From: Comamonadaceae bacterium
GTDB taxonomy: Bacteria; Pseudomonadota; Gammaproteobacteria; Burkholderiales; Burkholderiaceae_C
DNA length: 64,000 bases
Direction of reading: 5' to 3'
NCBI GenBank assembly: GCA_947476465.1
Contig: CANJQN010000015.1
Coordinates: forward strand, 29,626-93,625
Shown: in pieces, positions 19,739 to 28,346 of the stretch
Layout of the letters: each line of letters begins with the position of its first letter
Position numbering within the stretch: position 1 is the first letter of the stretch
Position numbers and translations under genes: made by a program
The notes under the pieces: generated by a model
What the model was told of the DNA's origin: nothing
The model's database searches: none
Seen by the model: only the letters and a program-made list of their open reading frames with translations

Positions 19739-19792
19739 GTACAGGTTCCGGCACCGGTACAGGAAGGGGGTTGCGCCGACCAACCGTACCGG
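19739..19792. promoter_or_regulatory. Candidate MocR operator: repeated GTACAGG sites
   Basis: GTACAGG occurs at 19739-19745 and again at 19757-19763, 18 bases apart, and a related ACCGTACCGG lies at 19783-19792. All lie between the mocR start (19729) and the divergent Bug gene (19883). Direct repeats about two helical turns apart fit the dimeric binding known for MocR proteins. The sites are seen; their role is inferred. Confidence 0.45.
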
Positions 19793-19882
19793 CCAATGCA
19801 GCGGCATCGCCCTAAACTTTCGGGCACATCAGCTTGGATGGGGACTTTCGCTGTACCCCCAGGCAACCCCAGAGAGACCGGT

Positions 19883-20846
19883 ATGAAACTCCTAGTGAAG
19901 TTCGCGTTTGTCGTGTTTGCCCTTGCTTGCGCCCTCGGTGCCCAGGCCCAAGCCTGGCCGACCGGGCCGGTCAGGCTGGTCGTGCCCTTTCCTCCGGGCG
20001 GTGCCACCGACCTGATCGCCCGCCTCTTTGCGAAGGAACTGCAAGACAGCATCGGTCAAACGGTGGTCGTCGACAATCGCGGTGGCGCCGGCGGAGCCAT
20101 TGCCGCTGAAATGGTGGCGCGCAGTCCTGCTGACGGCCATACGCTTCTGTTCGGATCGAACTCGGTCATGGCCTCGAATGTGGGCTTGTACAAAACTTTG
20201 TCCTACAGTCCCACGGCCGACTTCACACCCATCATGCGAATCGGTGAATCGGCCCTGGTGCTGGTGGTGCGGTCCGACTCCGAGATCAAGACCCTCAACG
20301 ATTTCGTCAGGGTGGCTAAGGAAAAACCCGGCAAGTTGAGCGGCGGCTTTGGTGCAGCGTCCGTGCAAACGGCGCAGGGACATCTCGCGGCGGTCGCCGA
20401 CATCAAGCTCTTGCCGGTTCCCTACAAATCGGTCAGCCTGTCCTTGACCGACCTGTTGGGCGGCGTGATCGATTTCGCGTTCGCCGACATCGGCACGGCC
20501 ACCCCCCCATGTCAAGGCGGGGAAACTGCGTGCCTTGGGCCTGGCCCAGACCGACAGGATTCCCCAGAACCCTGATTGGCCGGCGATCGGAGAAACCTAT
20601 CCGGCCTATGAAAGCCTGGCCGGATGGTTCGGCATCACGGCCCCCGCGCAAACGCCACCGGCCGTCGTCGACAAGATTTATGGCATTTGGAAGGACTCAC
20701 TCGACAAGAAGGACGTGAGGGACAGGCTCACCGTCATGGGCGTCGCCATCAAGCCGCTTGCACCGCGAGAAACCAAAGCCTTCGTGGTCTCGGAAGTGGA
20801 CCGCTGGAAAAAGCTGTTCGCGATGGCTGGCGTGGTCCCGCAATAG
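19883..20846 (+). pseudogene. Bug-family (TctC-like) solute-binding protein, frameshifted
   Basis: Bug proteins are periplasmic receptors for small carboxylates. The first reading frame has a signal peptide (FAFVVFALACALGAQAQA) and the family start WPTGPVRLVVPFPPGGATD, then DNRGGAGGAIAAE. It runs to about residue 208 and then turns nonsensical. A run of seven Cs at 20502-20508 marks the break. With six Cs the frame joins a second segment (about 20510-20846) encoding LRALGLAQTDRIPQ through AMAGVVPQ and gives a normal length of about 320 residues. This is a recent single-base change or a sequencing error. Confidence 0.8.
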
Positions 20847-20860
20847 GCGCTCGCAAGGCG

Positions 20861-21712
20861 ATGAGCAGCGCTGTGTCGCAGGTTGTCATTCGTCCCGTGG
20901 CCGGCGCCATCGGTGCCGAGATTTCGGGCATCGACATCGGCGGGCCGCTGTCGCCGCAGGACGTGGCGCGCATCAATGAAGCGCTGCTCGCCCATTGCGT
21001 GGTGTTCTTCAGGGGCCAGGATCTCAGCCTCGATCAGCACAAGGCCTTCACGCGCAACTTCGGCACGCTCTACGCGCACCCCATGTTCGTGTCCGAGGAC
21101 GGCGACCCCCACGCGATTCACATCGTTCGTGCGCCCGGCGACAAGATGGTGGTCGGCGATGACTGGCACTCGGACACCACCTTTGCAGCGGCGCCTCCGA
21201 TGGGCTCCGTTCTGTACGGGGTTGACGTTCCGCAGTACGGCGGCGACACCATGTTCGCAAACCAGTACCTGGCCTATGAGGCCCTCTCACCCGGCATGAA
21301 GCGGATGCTGGAGGCGCTGCGCGCCGTTCACTCCGACCGCAACAGGGCCGGTCCGCAAGCCGTGCTGAACGCCGCGCGTGCCACCAAGGTGCGCGAGGAT
21401 GCAAACTGGCGGGAAACCATCAACCTGCATCCGGTGGTCCGCACGCATCCTGTCACCGGGCGCAAGGCCTTGTACGTCAACAGGATGACCACCTTGGGCC
21501 TGGAAGACATGAAGGAAGAAGAGAGCAGGCCACTGCTCGAATTTCTCTTCGTGCACGCCGTGCGCCCCGAGTTCACCTGCCGGTTCCGCTGGGAAAACGG
21601 CTCTGTGGCGTTCTGGGACAACCGTTGCTGCCAACATTTCGCCATCAACGACACCGGGCATGCTTCGCGGCGGATGCGAAGGCTGCAGCTCAATGGCGAT
21701 CGGCCGTTCTGA
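20861..21712 (+). CDS. TauD/TfdA-family Fe(II)/2-oxoglutarate dioxygenase
   Basis: This 283-residue enzyme has the facial triad of the family: His103 and Asp105 in DDWHSDTTF, and distal His259 in CCQHFAIND. An Arg near 270-274 (SRRMRRLQL) would bind 2-oxoglutarate. The N-terminal VAGAIGAEISGIDI segment is typical. Members hydroxylate taurine, aryloxyalkanoates or other small acids, and the substrate cannot be read from sequence. It starts 14 bases after the frameshifted Bug gene, so the two probably form one transcript. Confidence 0.9.
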   Translation: MSSAVSQVVIRPVAGAIGAEISGIDIGGPLSPQDVARINEALLAHCVVFFRGQDLSLDQHKAFTRNFGTLYAHPMFVSEDGDPHAIHIVRAPGDKMVVGDDWHSDTTFAAAPPMGSVLYGVDVPQYGGDTMFANQYLAYEALSPGMKRMLEALRAVHSDRNRAGPQAVLNAARATKVREDANWRETINLHPVVRTHPVTGRKALYVNRMTTLGLEDMKEEESRPLLEFLFVHAVRPEFTCRFRWENGSVAFWDNRCCQHFAINDTGHASRRMRRLQLNGDRPF

Positions 21713-21721
21713 CAGTCAAGG

Positions 21722-21909
21722 TCACAATACCGCTCATTGCAATCCTGGCCACGGTGCAGCCTCATAGGCCTTGATCTGATCGGCCTCCAGCGCGGCGTAG
21801 ACCACCAGCTGCGTCTTGGATTGGCCCGACGCGACGCCAGCGAACACCAGCGAGCCCGCTTCTTTGCAGCCGATGTCACCCAATCCATCCGGCTCCACGT
21901 GGTCGGCCG
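21722..21909 (-). pseudogene. Possible C-terminal remnant of an unknown gene
   Basis: On the minus strand an open frame of about 60 codons runs out of the yoeB end region and stops near 21735. It reads like a protein tail (GCKEAGSLVFAGVASGQSK, then TQLVVYAALEADQIKAYEA). It has no start codon of its own, and its upstream part is replaced by the toxin-antitoxin genes. It may be a gene cut by their arrival. No family was recognised. Confidence 0.3.
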
Positions 21910-22164
21910 TCAGTAGTGATATCGAAGCTGTGCAATCTGTAGAGACCCGCCCTCGATCTTGTAAACCATCCGGTGCTCGTCATTGATGCGCCGAGACCAA
22001 TAGCCAGAGAGTGCGTGTTTAAGAGGCTCAGGCTTGCCAACGCCTGAAAATGGTTCGCGCTTGACTTCGGCAATCAGCTTGTTGATCCGCTCGACCAGCT
22101 TCTTATCGTGCTTGAGCCAGTAAAGGTAGTCTTCCCATGCCTCATCAGCAAAGATCAGCTTCAC
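21910..22164 (-). CDS. yoeB: Toxin YoeB (RelE superfamily mRNA interferase)
   Basis: This 84-residue ribosome-dependent mRNA interferase has the catalytic residues at the positions known for E. coli YoeB: Glu46, Arg65, His83 and the terminal Tyr84 (RYHY end). The length matches the family. The start overlaps the antitoxin stop by four bases, so the pair is coupled with the antitoxin first. All catalytic residues are intact, so the toxin is probably active. Confidence 0.95.
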   Translation of the reverse strand: MKLIFADEAWEDYLYWLKHDKKLVERINKLIAEVKREPFSGVGKPEPLKHALSGYWSRRINDEHRMVYKIEGGSLQIAQLRYHY

Positions 22165-22412
22165 TTGGCCAGCTTCCGCTCTACACCTTTGCCTGCGCTC
22201 AACTGTGCAGCAGCGGAAAGCAAGCGCTTGGCATTGGTGGGGTTGCGCAGCAGGTAGGCCGTTTCCTCAAGCGCTTGGTAGTCCTCCAGGGACAGCATCA
22301 CAACCGACTGGTCACCACCACGGGTAATGATCAAAGGCTCGTGGTCTTCGCAAACGCGATCCATCGTTCGGGCCAGGTTGGCGCGGGCTGAGGAGTAGGT
22401 GATGGCATCCAT
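22161..22412 (-). CDS. yefM: Antitoxin YefM (Phd/YefM family)
   Basis: This 83-residue antitoxin has the N-terminal DNA-binding and dimer domain (MDAITYSSARANLARTMDRV, then PLIITRGGDQSVVMLSLEDY) and a C-terminal tail that would wrap the toxin. It neutralises YoeB and represses its own operon. A TTGTACAA palindrome of the kind bound by YefM lies about 28 bases before its start. Confidence 0.95.
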   Translation of the reverse strand: MDAITYSSARANLARTMDRVCEDHEPLIITRGGDQSVVMLSLEDYQALEETAYLLRNPTNAKRLLSAAAQLSAGKGVERKLAK

Positions 22413-22439
22413 GGATATTCTCCGGGTAGGTACGTGTTA

Positions 22440-22447
22440 TTGTACAA
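22440..22447 (-). promoter_or_regulatory. Candidate YefM operator (TTGTACAA)
   Basis: A perfect 8-base palindrome with the TGTACA core described for YefM-YoeB operators lies 28-35 bases upstream of yefM. A partial GGTAC match at about 22429-22433 could be a second weak site. Confidence 0.55.
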
Positions 22448-22827
22448 GTCGCCGGGCCTGTCTCTCAGTCCAAAGAAAGGGAGGGGACCCCTACACGTTG
22501 TCATATAGGCATCCCTTGGACTAGGATCTACGCATGCGCTGCACCGGCTGAACGCCAATGGCAGGCGCTCCGAAGGCGAGTGAAATGTGAAACAACTGAG
22601 CCTGCTTGTTCGACTTGGTATCAGTGCCGTCGCAGGATTTGCCGCCTTGGTGCTGGCCGCGTTTGTTGTCACGTTGGTTGACTACGTCGTTCTCGCGGCA
22701 GACCTGTTCTGGCTTTCCGCTCGAGGCGCGCTGTCGCGGTTGGCAAAAGAGTCCAACGAAACGCTGCCCCGAAGTGCTTGCTCGCGCAGCCTGGCCATTC
22801 ACGGCCGGTGCTGCGAGGTCCTTTCGA
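22448..22827. other. Intergenic stretch between yefM and the Bug gene, no gene seen
   Basis: About 380 bases downstream of the minus-strand Bug gene. Open frames on both strands are short or low in protein character. One plus-strand frame from 22587 has a hydrophobic start (LLVRLGISAVAGFAALVLAAF), but no ribosome binding site was found and it runs into the Bug gene antisense. It may be decayed coding DNA. Confidence 0.35.
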
Positions 22828-23814
22828 TCAGCGATTTCGCTGGGTCAAGGCCTTTGTCAGGGCCTGCCACTTCGTCGTTTCTGATGCCTGAAACGCTGCC
22901 AATGCCTCGGGTGTTCCCCCGCCTGCCATGCCTGCCTGAGTGTCCACCCATGCCTTGACCTCTGGCGTCGCAAACATCTTGGTCAAATCCGCATTCAACT
23001 TGGTGATGATGGCACTTGGGGTGCCCGCTGGAGCGTACATCGCGAACCAAGGGGTCACCTCATACCCCGACAACCCCGCTTCGTCCAACGTCGGGATGTC
23101 CGGCGCTATTGAACTGCGCTGCTTACTTGAGACAGCGATGCCACGCAAGGCGCCTGAGCGCACATGCTGAAGCACCTGAGGTATGGGCAGAAACATCATT
23201 TCCACATGGCCGCCAATCAAGTCGGTCACCATCTGTGCACTCGCTTTGTAAGAAATCCCCTCGACTTTGGTCCCCGCCATCTCATTGAATAATTCAGAAG
23301 ACAAATGGCTTGAAGTTCCCGGGCCTGGAAACCCATACCTGAGCTTGCCGGGATTCTGCTTTGCATGGGCGATGAGTTCGCCGAGGTTCTTGGCGGGAAC
23401 ATTCGGGTGAACGACAAGGATGTTCGGCAGCGTCAGGAGCAAGCTAACCGGCGCTAAATCGGCCTTCGGATCGAAGGGCATCTTCTCGCCCAGACTGCTA
23501 CTGACTGACATCGGCCCGATCAACCCCATCAGAAGCGTGTATCCGTCAGGCTTGCTCTTTGCCGCACGGTCATGGCCAATAATCCCACCCGCGCCAACGA
23601 TGTTTTCGATCACGAGGGGGTGCCCCCACATCTCACCGAGTTTGGTGCTCATGATGCGGGCCATTGCATCGGGGCTGCTTCCGGGCGGCGCTGGAACAAT
23701 CAAACGAACAGATCGATCAGGATAGCGCTGTTGAGCGCTAGTTTCGGTCAGGCCCAAGGCGGCCGTTGTCACTACAACAATTGAGCATAAGAGCTTGCTT
23801 AATTTCCGGATCAT
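22828..23814 (-). CDS. Bug-family (TctC-like) solute-binding protein
   Basis: This 328-residue periplasmic receptor has a signal peptide (LLCSIVVVTTAALGLTETSA) and the family motifs YPDRSVRLIVPAPPGSSPDAMAR, VIENIVGAGGIIG, PDGYTLLMG and GVSSKQRSS-like strand segments before PDIPTLDEAGL. Bug proteins bind small carboxylates for tripartite tricarboxylate transporters or sensing. No tctA or tctB gene is in the window. It lies 91 bases downstream of a MaoC-like gene on the same strand. Codon use looks less GC-rich than in the flanking housekeeping genes. Confidence 0.9.
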   Translation of the reverse strand: MIRKLSKLLCSIVVVTTAALGLTETSAQQRYPDRSVRLIVPAPPGSSPDAMARIMSTKLGEMWGHPLVIENIVGAGGIIGHDRAAKSKPDGYTLLMGLIGPMSVSSSLGEKMPFDPKADLAPVSLLLTLPNILVVHPNVPAKNLGELIAHAKQNPGKLRYGFPGPGTSSHLSSELFNEMAGTKVEGISYKASAQMVTDLIGGHVEMMFLPIPQVLQHVRSGALRGIAVSSKQRSSIAPDIPTLDEAGLSGYEVTPWFAMYAPAGTPSAIITKLNADLTKMFATPEVKAWVDTQAGMAGGGTPEALAAFQASETTKWQALTKALTQRNR

Positions 23815-23905
23815 TTATGTCTCCTTGGTGGCGAAATACACATTGAAGGATCTCTCCCCTCGGCGTGGGGGTCATGCCATGGGAACGTCAAAACTTGTCG
23901 TCCAG

Positions 23906-25045
23906 CTATGCATCTTTGCGCCGGGATGGCAGTTCCACGGTTGCCTGCCCCTTGGCCGTCACCTCACCGAGTTGATTGTCGATCTGCACAGACAAGTCAA
24001 CCACGTGTTTGCCATCTTCCACACGTTTGTCCCGCACAGTTGCTCGACACCAAGATACGTCGCCGAAAATGTTGGGGCGCCTGAGCGACACGTTGAGACG
24101 ACGTAAAAATCCGTCGTCTCCCATCCAGTTGGTCAGCAGATGCCCCAGCCAAGATATGCGCTGCAGCCCCACGTCGTAGCCGCCTGGCATGCCAACTTCG
24201 CGCGCCATGAACGCCTGTGTGTGGCCGCGCGCGGGGTGATCCTGCGCTCCGGTCTCGGGGTCGGTATATGAGTCGGCAGGATGACGCTTTCTGTACTTGG
24301 CGGCAAGCCCATGCGCCTTGTAGATGTGCCCGCCTCCTGAATACCAGCAGATCATGTCGGTGATGTTCAACGGCCCCTTCAGAAGTGGCCTCACGACATC
24401 CCCGACGGTTACATCTTCCCAGAGTTGTGGGGTCACTCCTCTAACCATTTCCTGGTCGATGGCATTCGCGATCTCAGCTAACTCTTCATGCGAATATCGG
24501 TGGGTTTCTCGCGGCGCGTACTTCAAGCCGCCAGCGGCGCGCGCGCGTGGAATGCGCGCAGTACTTCCAAGAGCACGGCAGATCAGCTCGCCGCGTTGAT
24601 TGTAGTAAAGGCTCTCGCCAGTCTGAATGATGAAGCTAGGGGCGTTTCCGCCCTCTTTTTTAACAGCATCGATCAGTTTCACGTTTGTTGTGAAGGTGTC
24701 CCGGTGCCTTATGGGCCCGTACCACTCCCAATCTGTTCCCGTGTAGATCCACTGAATTGCACGCAGTTTTGGCGCGACGATTGTTGTGTCGATCGTATAC
24801 AAAAAGCATCCGGGCGCGATCGCCGACTTCCAGCGTGAGTTGATTCCATAGGCCGGGTCGCAAAACAGCGGGTTGTCGTCTCCGATGGCCCAGCAAAATT
24901 GCCGCACACTGTCGGGCCCCGCTTCTCGATTCCAGTATTGATCCTGCCGCCGCAGTGGCACTCCGATCAGGCTACGCGCCTCTTCGAGGGCGCCATCCCA
25001 GAGGCCCGGCGTCTGCGTCGCCGGAATCTCGACAACATTCTTCAT
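23906..25045 (-). CDS. MaoC-like acyl dehydratase (double hotdog)
   Basis: This 379-residue protein resembles two-domain MaoC-type hydratases/dehydratases acting on CoA thioesters. The N-terminal hotdog (about 20-180) has FCWAIGDDNPLFCDPAYG and the APGCFLYTIDT region. The C-terminal one (about 200-375) has the LLKGPLNITDMICWYSGG and RISWLGHLLTNWMGDDGFLRRLNVSLRRPNIFGD segments. Catalytic Asp/His pairs were not placed with confidence. It is the first gene of a probable two-gene unit with the Bug gene, behind a symmetrical AT-rich operator. Confidence 0.75.
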   Translation of the reverse strand: MKNVVEIPATQTPGLWDGALEEARSLIGVPLRRQDQYWNREAGPDSVRQFCWAIGDDNPLFCDPAYGINSRWKSAIAPGCFLYTIDTTIVAPKLRAIQWIYTGTDWEWYGPIRHRDTFTTNVKLIDAVKKEGGNAPSFIIQTGESLYYNQRGELICRALGSTARIPRARAAGGLKYAPRETHRYSHEELAEIANAIDQEMVRGVTPQLWEDVTVGDVVRPLLKGPLNITDMICWYSGGGHIYKAHGLAAKYRKRHPADSYTDPETGAQDHPARGHTQAFMAREVGMPGGYDVGLQRISWLGHLLTNWMGDDGFLRRLNVSLRRPNIFGDVSWCRATVRDKRVEDGKHVVDLSVQIDNQLGEVTAKGQATVELPSRRKDA

Positions 25046-25055
25046 CGACGACCCC

Positions 25056-25084
25056 TATTCTATATATAGAATATAAATTCTATA
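25056..25084 (-). promoter_or_regulatory. Candidate operator of the MaoC-Bug unit (AT-rich overlapping inverted repeats)
   Basis: An 18-base perfect palindrome (TATTCTATATATAGAATA, 25056-25073) overlaps a second inverted repeat of two 8-base arms around ATAA (25065-25084). This gives three copies of the half-site TATAGAAT/ATTCTATA in 29 bases. It ends 10 bases before the MaoC start codon. Such symmetry in GC-rich DNA suggests a repressor site. The regulator is not identified. Confidence 0.6.
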
Positions 25085-25186
25085 GGAGTCAGGTCTGCTT
25101 TGGCTAGGGGTTTCCCTCGGTGACATTGGATGTCTTGCGAAAGCGCTTGCCCGGCCCGTTGCATGGTTGGAGGCGGCGTTGAAGAG

Positions 25187-25705
25187 TCAGCCCCAGTTCA
25201 CCACCCCATGCAGATCCCGATGCGCCAGAAACAGCCGCAGATCCAACTCAATCTGGTGGTATTGCGGCTCCATCCAGGTGCATAGCGCATAGAAGGCCTT
25301 GCCGTGGTCCGATTCCTTCGCGTGCGCCAACTCGTGCACCGCGATCATCCGCAAGAAAGCCTCGGGCGTGTCCTTGAACAGGCTGGCGATGCGGATCTCG
25401 CGCTTGGTCTTGAGCTTGCTGCCCTGCACGCGCGACACGGTGGTGTGCGTGCCCAGCGCGTTGCGGATGATGTGCAGCTTGTTGTCCCATACCACCTTGG
25501 ACAAGGGCGGTGAGCTGCGCATGAAGCGCGCCTTGAGGTCCATCACGTAGTCGTACAGGGCGCCGTCGGATCGAACGCCGTGCGCGGGGCCGTACTTGCG
25601 CTGCAGGCGCTCGCCGACACGGCCTTCGGCCAGCAAAGGCAGCACCTGCGCCAGCAGGTCCGGCGGATAGCCGGCCAGGTAGTTGACCGGTACGGGCGTG
25701 TTCAT
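25187..25705 (-). CDS. YgjP-like zinc metallopeptidase domain protein (DUF45)
   Basis: This 172-residue protein has the zinc motif HELAH with a downstream His in KESDHGKAFYALCTWMEPQY, the arrangement of the YgjP/WLM-type metallopeptidase family. The N-terminal half has basic segments, including SRVQGSKLKTKREIRIASL, with no signal peptide. The physiological substrate is unknown. It starts 17 bases downstream of lysS on the same strand, so it may be co-transcribed. Confidence 0.85.
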   Translation of the reverse strand: MNTPVPVNYLAGYPPDLLAQVLPLLAEGRVGERLQRKYGPAHGVRSDGALYDYVMDLKARFMRSSPPLSKVVWDNKLHIIRNALGTHTTVSRVQGSKLKTKREIRIASLFKDTPEAFLRMIAVHELAHAKESDHGKAFYALCTWMEPQYHQIELDLRLFLAHRDLHGVVNWG

Positions 25706-25722
25706 GCCAGCGCCCAGTGGGC

Positions 25723-27258
25723 TCAGACCTCGCGCCGCAGCGCCGGGAACAGGATCACGTCGCGGATGCTGGGGCTGTTGGTCAGCAGCATCATCAGTCT
25801 GTCGATGCCGATGCCGCAGCCGCCGGTGGGGGGCATCCCGTATTCGAGCGCGCGCACAAAATCGTGGTCGAAGAACATGGCCTCGTCGTCGCCGGCGTGC
25901 TTGGCGTCGACCTGGGCCAGAAAGCGGGCGGCCTGGTCTTCGGCGTCGTTCAACTCGGAAAAACCATTGCCGAACTCGCGGCCGGTGACGTAGAGCTCAA
26001 AGCGTTCGGTCACCTCGGGGCGCTCGTCGTTGGCACGGGCCAGCGGCGAAATTTCGGTGGGGTGCTCCATGATGAAGGTGGGCTGCCACAGCTTGTCCTC
26101 TACCGTTTCTTCGAAGTACATCACCTGCAGGCTGGCCAGCGAGCGGGTGGACAGGCGGTCTTTCTCTTCGGTCTTGCCCAGCTTGCGCAGGGCGTTGATC
26201 AGCCACTGCGCGTCGTCGGCGCCGGCGCCGGCCTCGGTGTGTTTGGCGATCGCCTCGCGGATGGTCAGGCGCTCGAAGGGCTCGGCCAGGTCGACCGGTT
26301 TGCCGGCGTAGCTCAGTTGCAGCGTGCCGGCGGCCTTCATGGCGGCGTCGCGGATCAGGGCCTCGGTGAAGTCCATCAAATCGCGGTAGTTCCAGTAGGC
26401 CGCGTAGAACTCCATCATCGTGAACTCGGGGTTGTGCCTGACCGAGATGCCTTCGTTGCGGAAGTTGCGGTTGATCTCGAACACGCGCTCGAAGCCGCCC
26501 ACGATCAGGCGCTTGAGGTACAGCTCGGGCGCAATGCGCAAGAACATCTCCTGCTCGAGCGCGTTGTGGTGCGTGACGAAGGGACGCGCATTGGCGCCGC
26601 CGGGGATGGGGTGCAGCATGGGCGTTTCCACTTCCAGAAAGTGGTGCTGCACCATGAAGTCGCGAATGCCAGTGATGGCCCGGCTGCGGGCCACGAAGCG
26701 CTTGCGGGCGTCTTCGTCGGTCATGAGGTCGATATACCGCTGGCGGTACTTGACCTCCTGGTCGGCCACGCCGTGGAACTTGTCGGGCATGGGCCGCAGG
26801 CTTTTAGTGAGCAGGCGCACGCGGGTGGCGTGCACCGACAGCTCACCGGTGCGGGTCTTGAACAGCTTGCCTTCGCAGGCCACGATGTCGCCCAGATCCC
26901 AGTGCTTGAACGAGGCGTAGACCTCTTCGCCCACACTGTCGCGGGTAACGTAGATCTGCAGACGGCCGGTGACGTCTTGCAAGGTGGCGAAGCTGGCCTT
27001 GCCCATCACGCGCTTGAGCATCATGCGGCCGGCAACGGCCACCACATGGGTCTCGCCCTCCAGCGTCTGTGCTTCCTTGAAGCCATGCTCCTGCTGCAGG
27101 GGCACAGCGTGGTGCGAGGGCTTGAAGTCGTTGGGGAAGGGGACGGCGCCGCCTTGCCTGTGCACCTCGCGCAGGGCCTTGAGCTTCTCGCGGCGTTCGG
27201 CGATCAGTTGGTTGTCGTCGGCCGCGGGGTGCGCGGCGGGTAAGGCGTGGTCGGACAT
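25723..27258 (-). CDS. lysS: Lysyl-tRNA synthetase, class II
   Basis: This 511-residue enzyme charges tRNA-Lys. An OB-fold anticodon domain (about 60-175) includes [23 protein letters not shown]. The class II core has motif 1 near [15 protein letters not shown], motif 2 [28 protein letters not shown] and motif 3 [26 protein letters not shown]. An upstream in-frame ATG at 27357 would add low-complexity Pro-rich residues; the ATG at 27258 giving MSDHALP is preferred. Confidence 0.97.
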   Translation of the reverse strand: MSDHALPAAHPAADDNQLIAERREKLKALREVHRQGGAVPFPNDFKPSHHAVPLQQEHGFKEAQTLEGETHVVAVAGRMMLKRVMGKASFATLQDVTGRLQIYVTRDSVGEEVYASFKHWDLGDIVACEGKLFKTRTGELSVHATRVRLLTKSLRPMPDKFHGVADQEVKYRQRYIDLMTDEDARKRFVARSRAITGIRDFMVQHHFLEVETPMLHPIPGGANARPFVTHHNALEQEMFLRIAPELYLKRLIVGGFERVFEINRNFRNEGISVRHNPEFTMMEFYAAYWNYRDLMDFTEALIRDAAMKAAGTLQLSYAGKPVDLAEPFERLTIREAIAKHTEAGAGADDAQWLINALRKLGKTEEKDRLSTRSLASLQVMYFEETVEDKLWQPTFIMEHPTEISPLARANDERPEVTERFELYVTGREFGNGFSELNDAEDQAARFLAQVDAKHAGDDEAMFFDHDFVRALEYGMPPTGGCGIGIDRLMMLLTNSPSIRDVILFPALRREV

Positions 27259-27353
27259 GGGTGCGGGAGGTGGGGGAAATGGGGGCGCACAAGGGTGACG
27301 TGCGGCCAAACCGTCTATTTTAGTTTTTCGGCGCCCCCACCGGCGCCCCGCCT

Positions 27354-28313
27354 TCAAAGACGGCCCAGCTTGCGCAGATTCGGCGCAAGGCCGGGCAGCG
27401 TGCCGGCAAAGGGCCGGGCATCGCTCATGTCGGCAATGGCGGCCCAGTTCGTTGCGATCATCTCCGGCGAGACGGGCTCGACCGGATCAAATTGCACGCC
27501 GCGGCCCTGGTAGATGGCCAGCCGGCGGAAATTGCCTCCGCCGGCATTGATGATCGCGCCAGAATCTGTGCACCGCTCGCTGGCCAGCCAAGCCACCATG
27601 GGGGCCACCAGCGACGACTTCATATGAACCGCGATGTCGGGCGGGATGACATGCGAGCTCATGCGGGTGATCGCGCTGGGGGCGATCGCGTTGATCGTCA
27701 CCCCTTGCCCTTCGGTCTCCAGCCGAACCGATTCCATCAGGCCGATCATCGCGCTCTTGGCGGCCGCATAGATGCTGAACTGCGGCAAGCCGCGCATGCC
27801 GACGCCAGACGTCGTGAGCACGATCCGCCCGTAGCCCTGCTTTCGCATGGCGGGCAGTGCAGCCCGCGTGCAGTACAGGGTGCCCATCAAGTGAACGGCG
27901 ATCATGGCTTCGACATCGGCCAGCGCCATGTCCGCCAGGGGCGCGGTGCGAAGAATGCCCGCGTTGTTCACGAGGATGTCGAGCCGGTTCCACCGGGTCA
28001 GGGCGAGGTCGATCATCCGCTGCACGCCAGCCGGATCGGCGACGCTCTCTTCGCAGGCGATGGCCTGCCCGCCAGCCGCCAGGATGGCCTCGACGACGGC
28101 GCCCGCCGCCGCGCCCGCCTCGCCGTGAACGCCGTCCATGGAGCGGCCGGTGTCATTGATAACCACCTTGGCGCCGCGCGCGGCCAACATCAGGGCATAT
28201 TCACGACCCAAGCCGGTGCCCGCGCCGGTCACGATCGCGACGCGGCCGTCGAAGCGCACCGGGTCCGCGGACGCTACGACGGGCGCCGCGGCGTCGCCGT
28301 TCAGATCATGCAT
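27354..28313 (-). CDS. SDR-family dehydrogenase (hydroxyacyl-CoA dehydrogenase-like)
   Basis: This 319-residue short-chain dehydrogenase has the NAD(P) motif [10 protein letters not shown], the NNAG motif ([10 protein letters not shown]), Ser in TTSGVGM and the catalytic YAAAK. The sequence after the Rossmann start ([19 protein letters not shown]) resembles the dehydrogenase part of MFE-2 type (R)-3-hydroxyacyl-CoA enzymes. The C-terminal 60 residues extend beyond the minimal SDR core. It lies 33 bases downstream of a Bug gene, probably in one operon. The exact substrate is unknown. Confidence 0.85.
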   Translation of the reverse strand: MHDLNGDAAAPVVASADPVRFDGRVAIVTGAGTGLGREYALMLAARGAKVVINDTGRSMDGVHGEAGAAAGAVVEAILAAGGQAIACEESVADPAGVQRMIDLALTRWNRLDILVNNAGILRTAPLADMALADVEAMIAVHLMGTLYCTRAALPAMRKQGYGRIVLTTSGVGMRGLPQFSIYAAAKSAMIGLMESVRLETEGQGVTINAIAPSAITRMSSHVIPPDIAVHMKSSLVAPMVAWLASERCTDSGAIINAGGGNFRRLAIYQGRGVQFDPVEPVSPEMIATNWAAIADMSDARPFAGTLPGLAPNLRKLGRL

Positions 28314-28346
28314 CCGCTGGGCGGCCCAAGGACGGTGCTGGACGCA

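Noticed and set aside
22587..22958. A plus-strand frame with a hydrophobic N-terminus
   Set aside because: It has no ribosome binding site and its second half is antisense to the Bug gene; kept only as possible decayed DNA.
25717..27243. A 508-codon plus-strand frame opposite lysS
   Set aside because: It is a mirror of a well-conserved synthetase gene in GC-rich DNA; no ribosome binding site or motifs.
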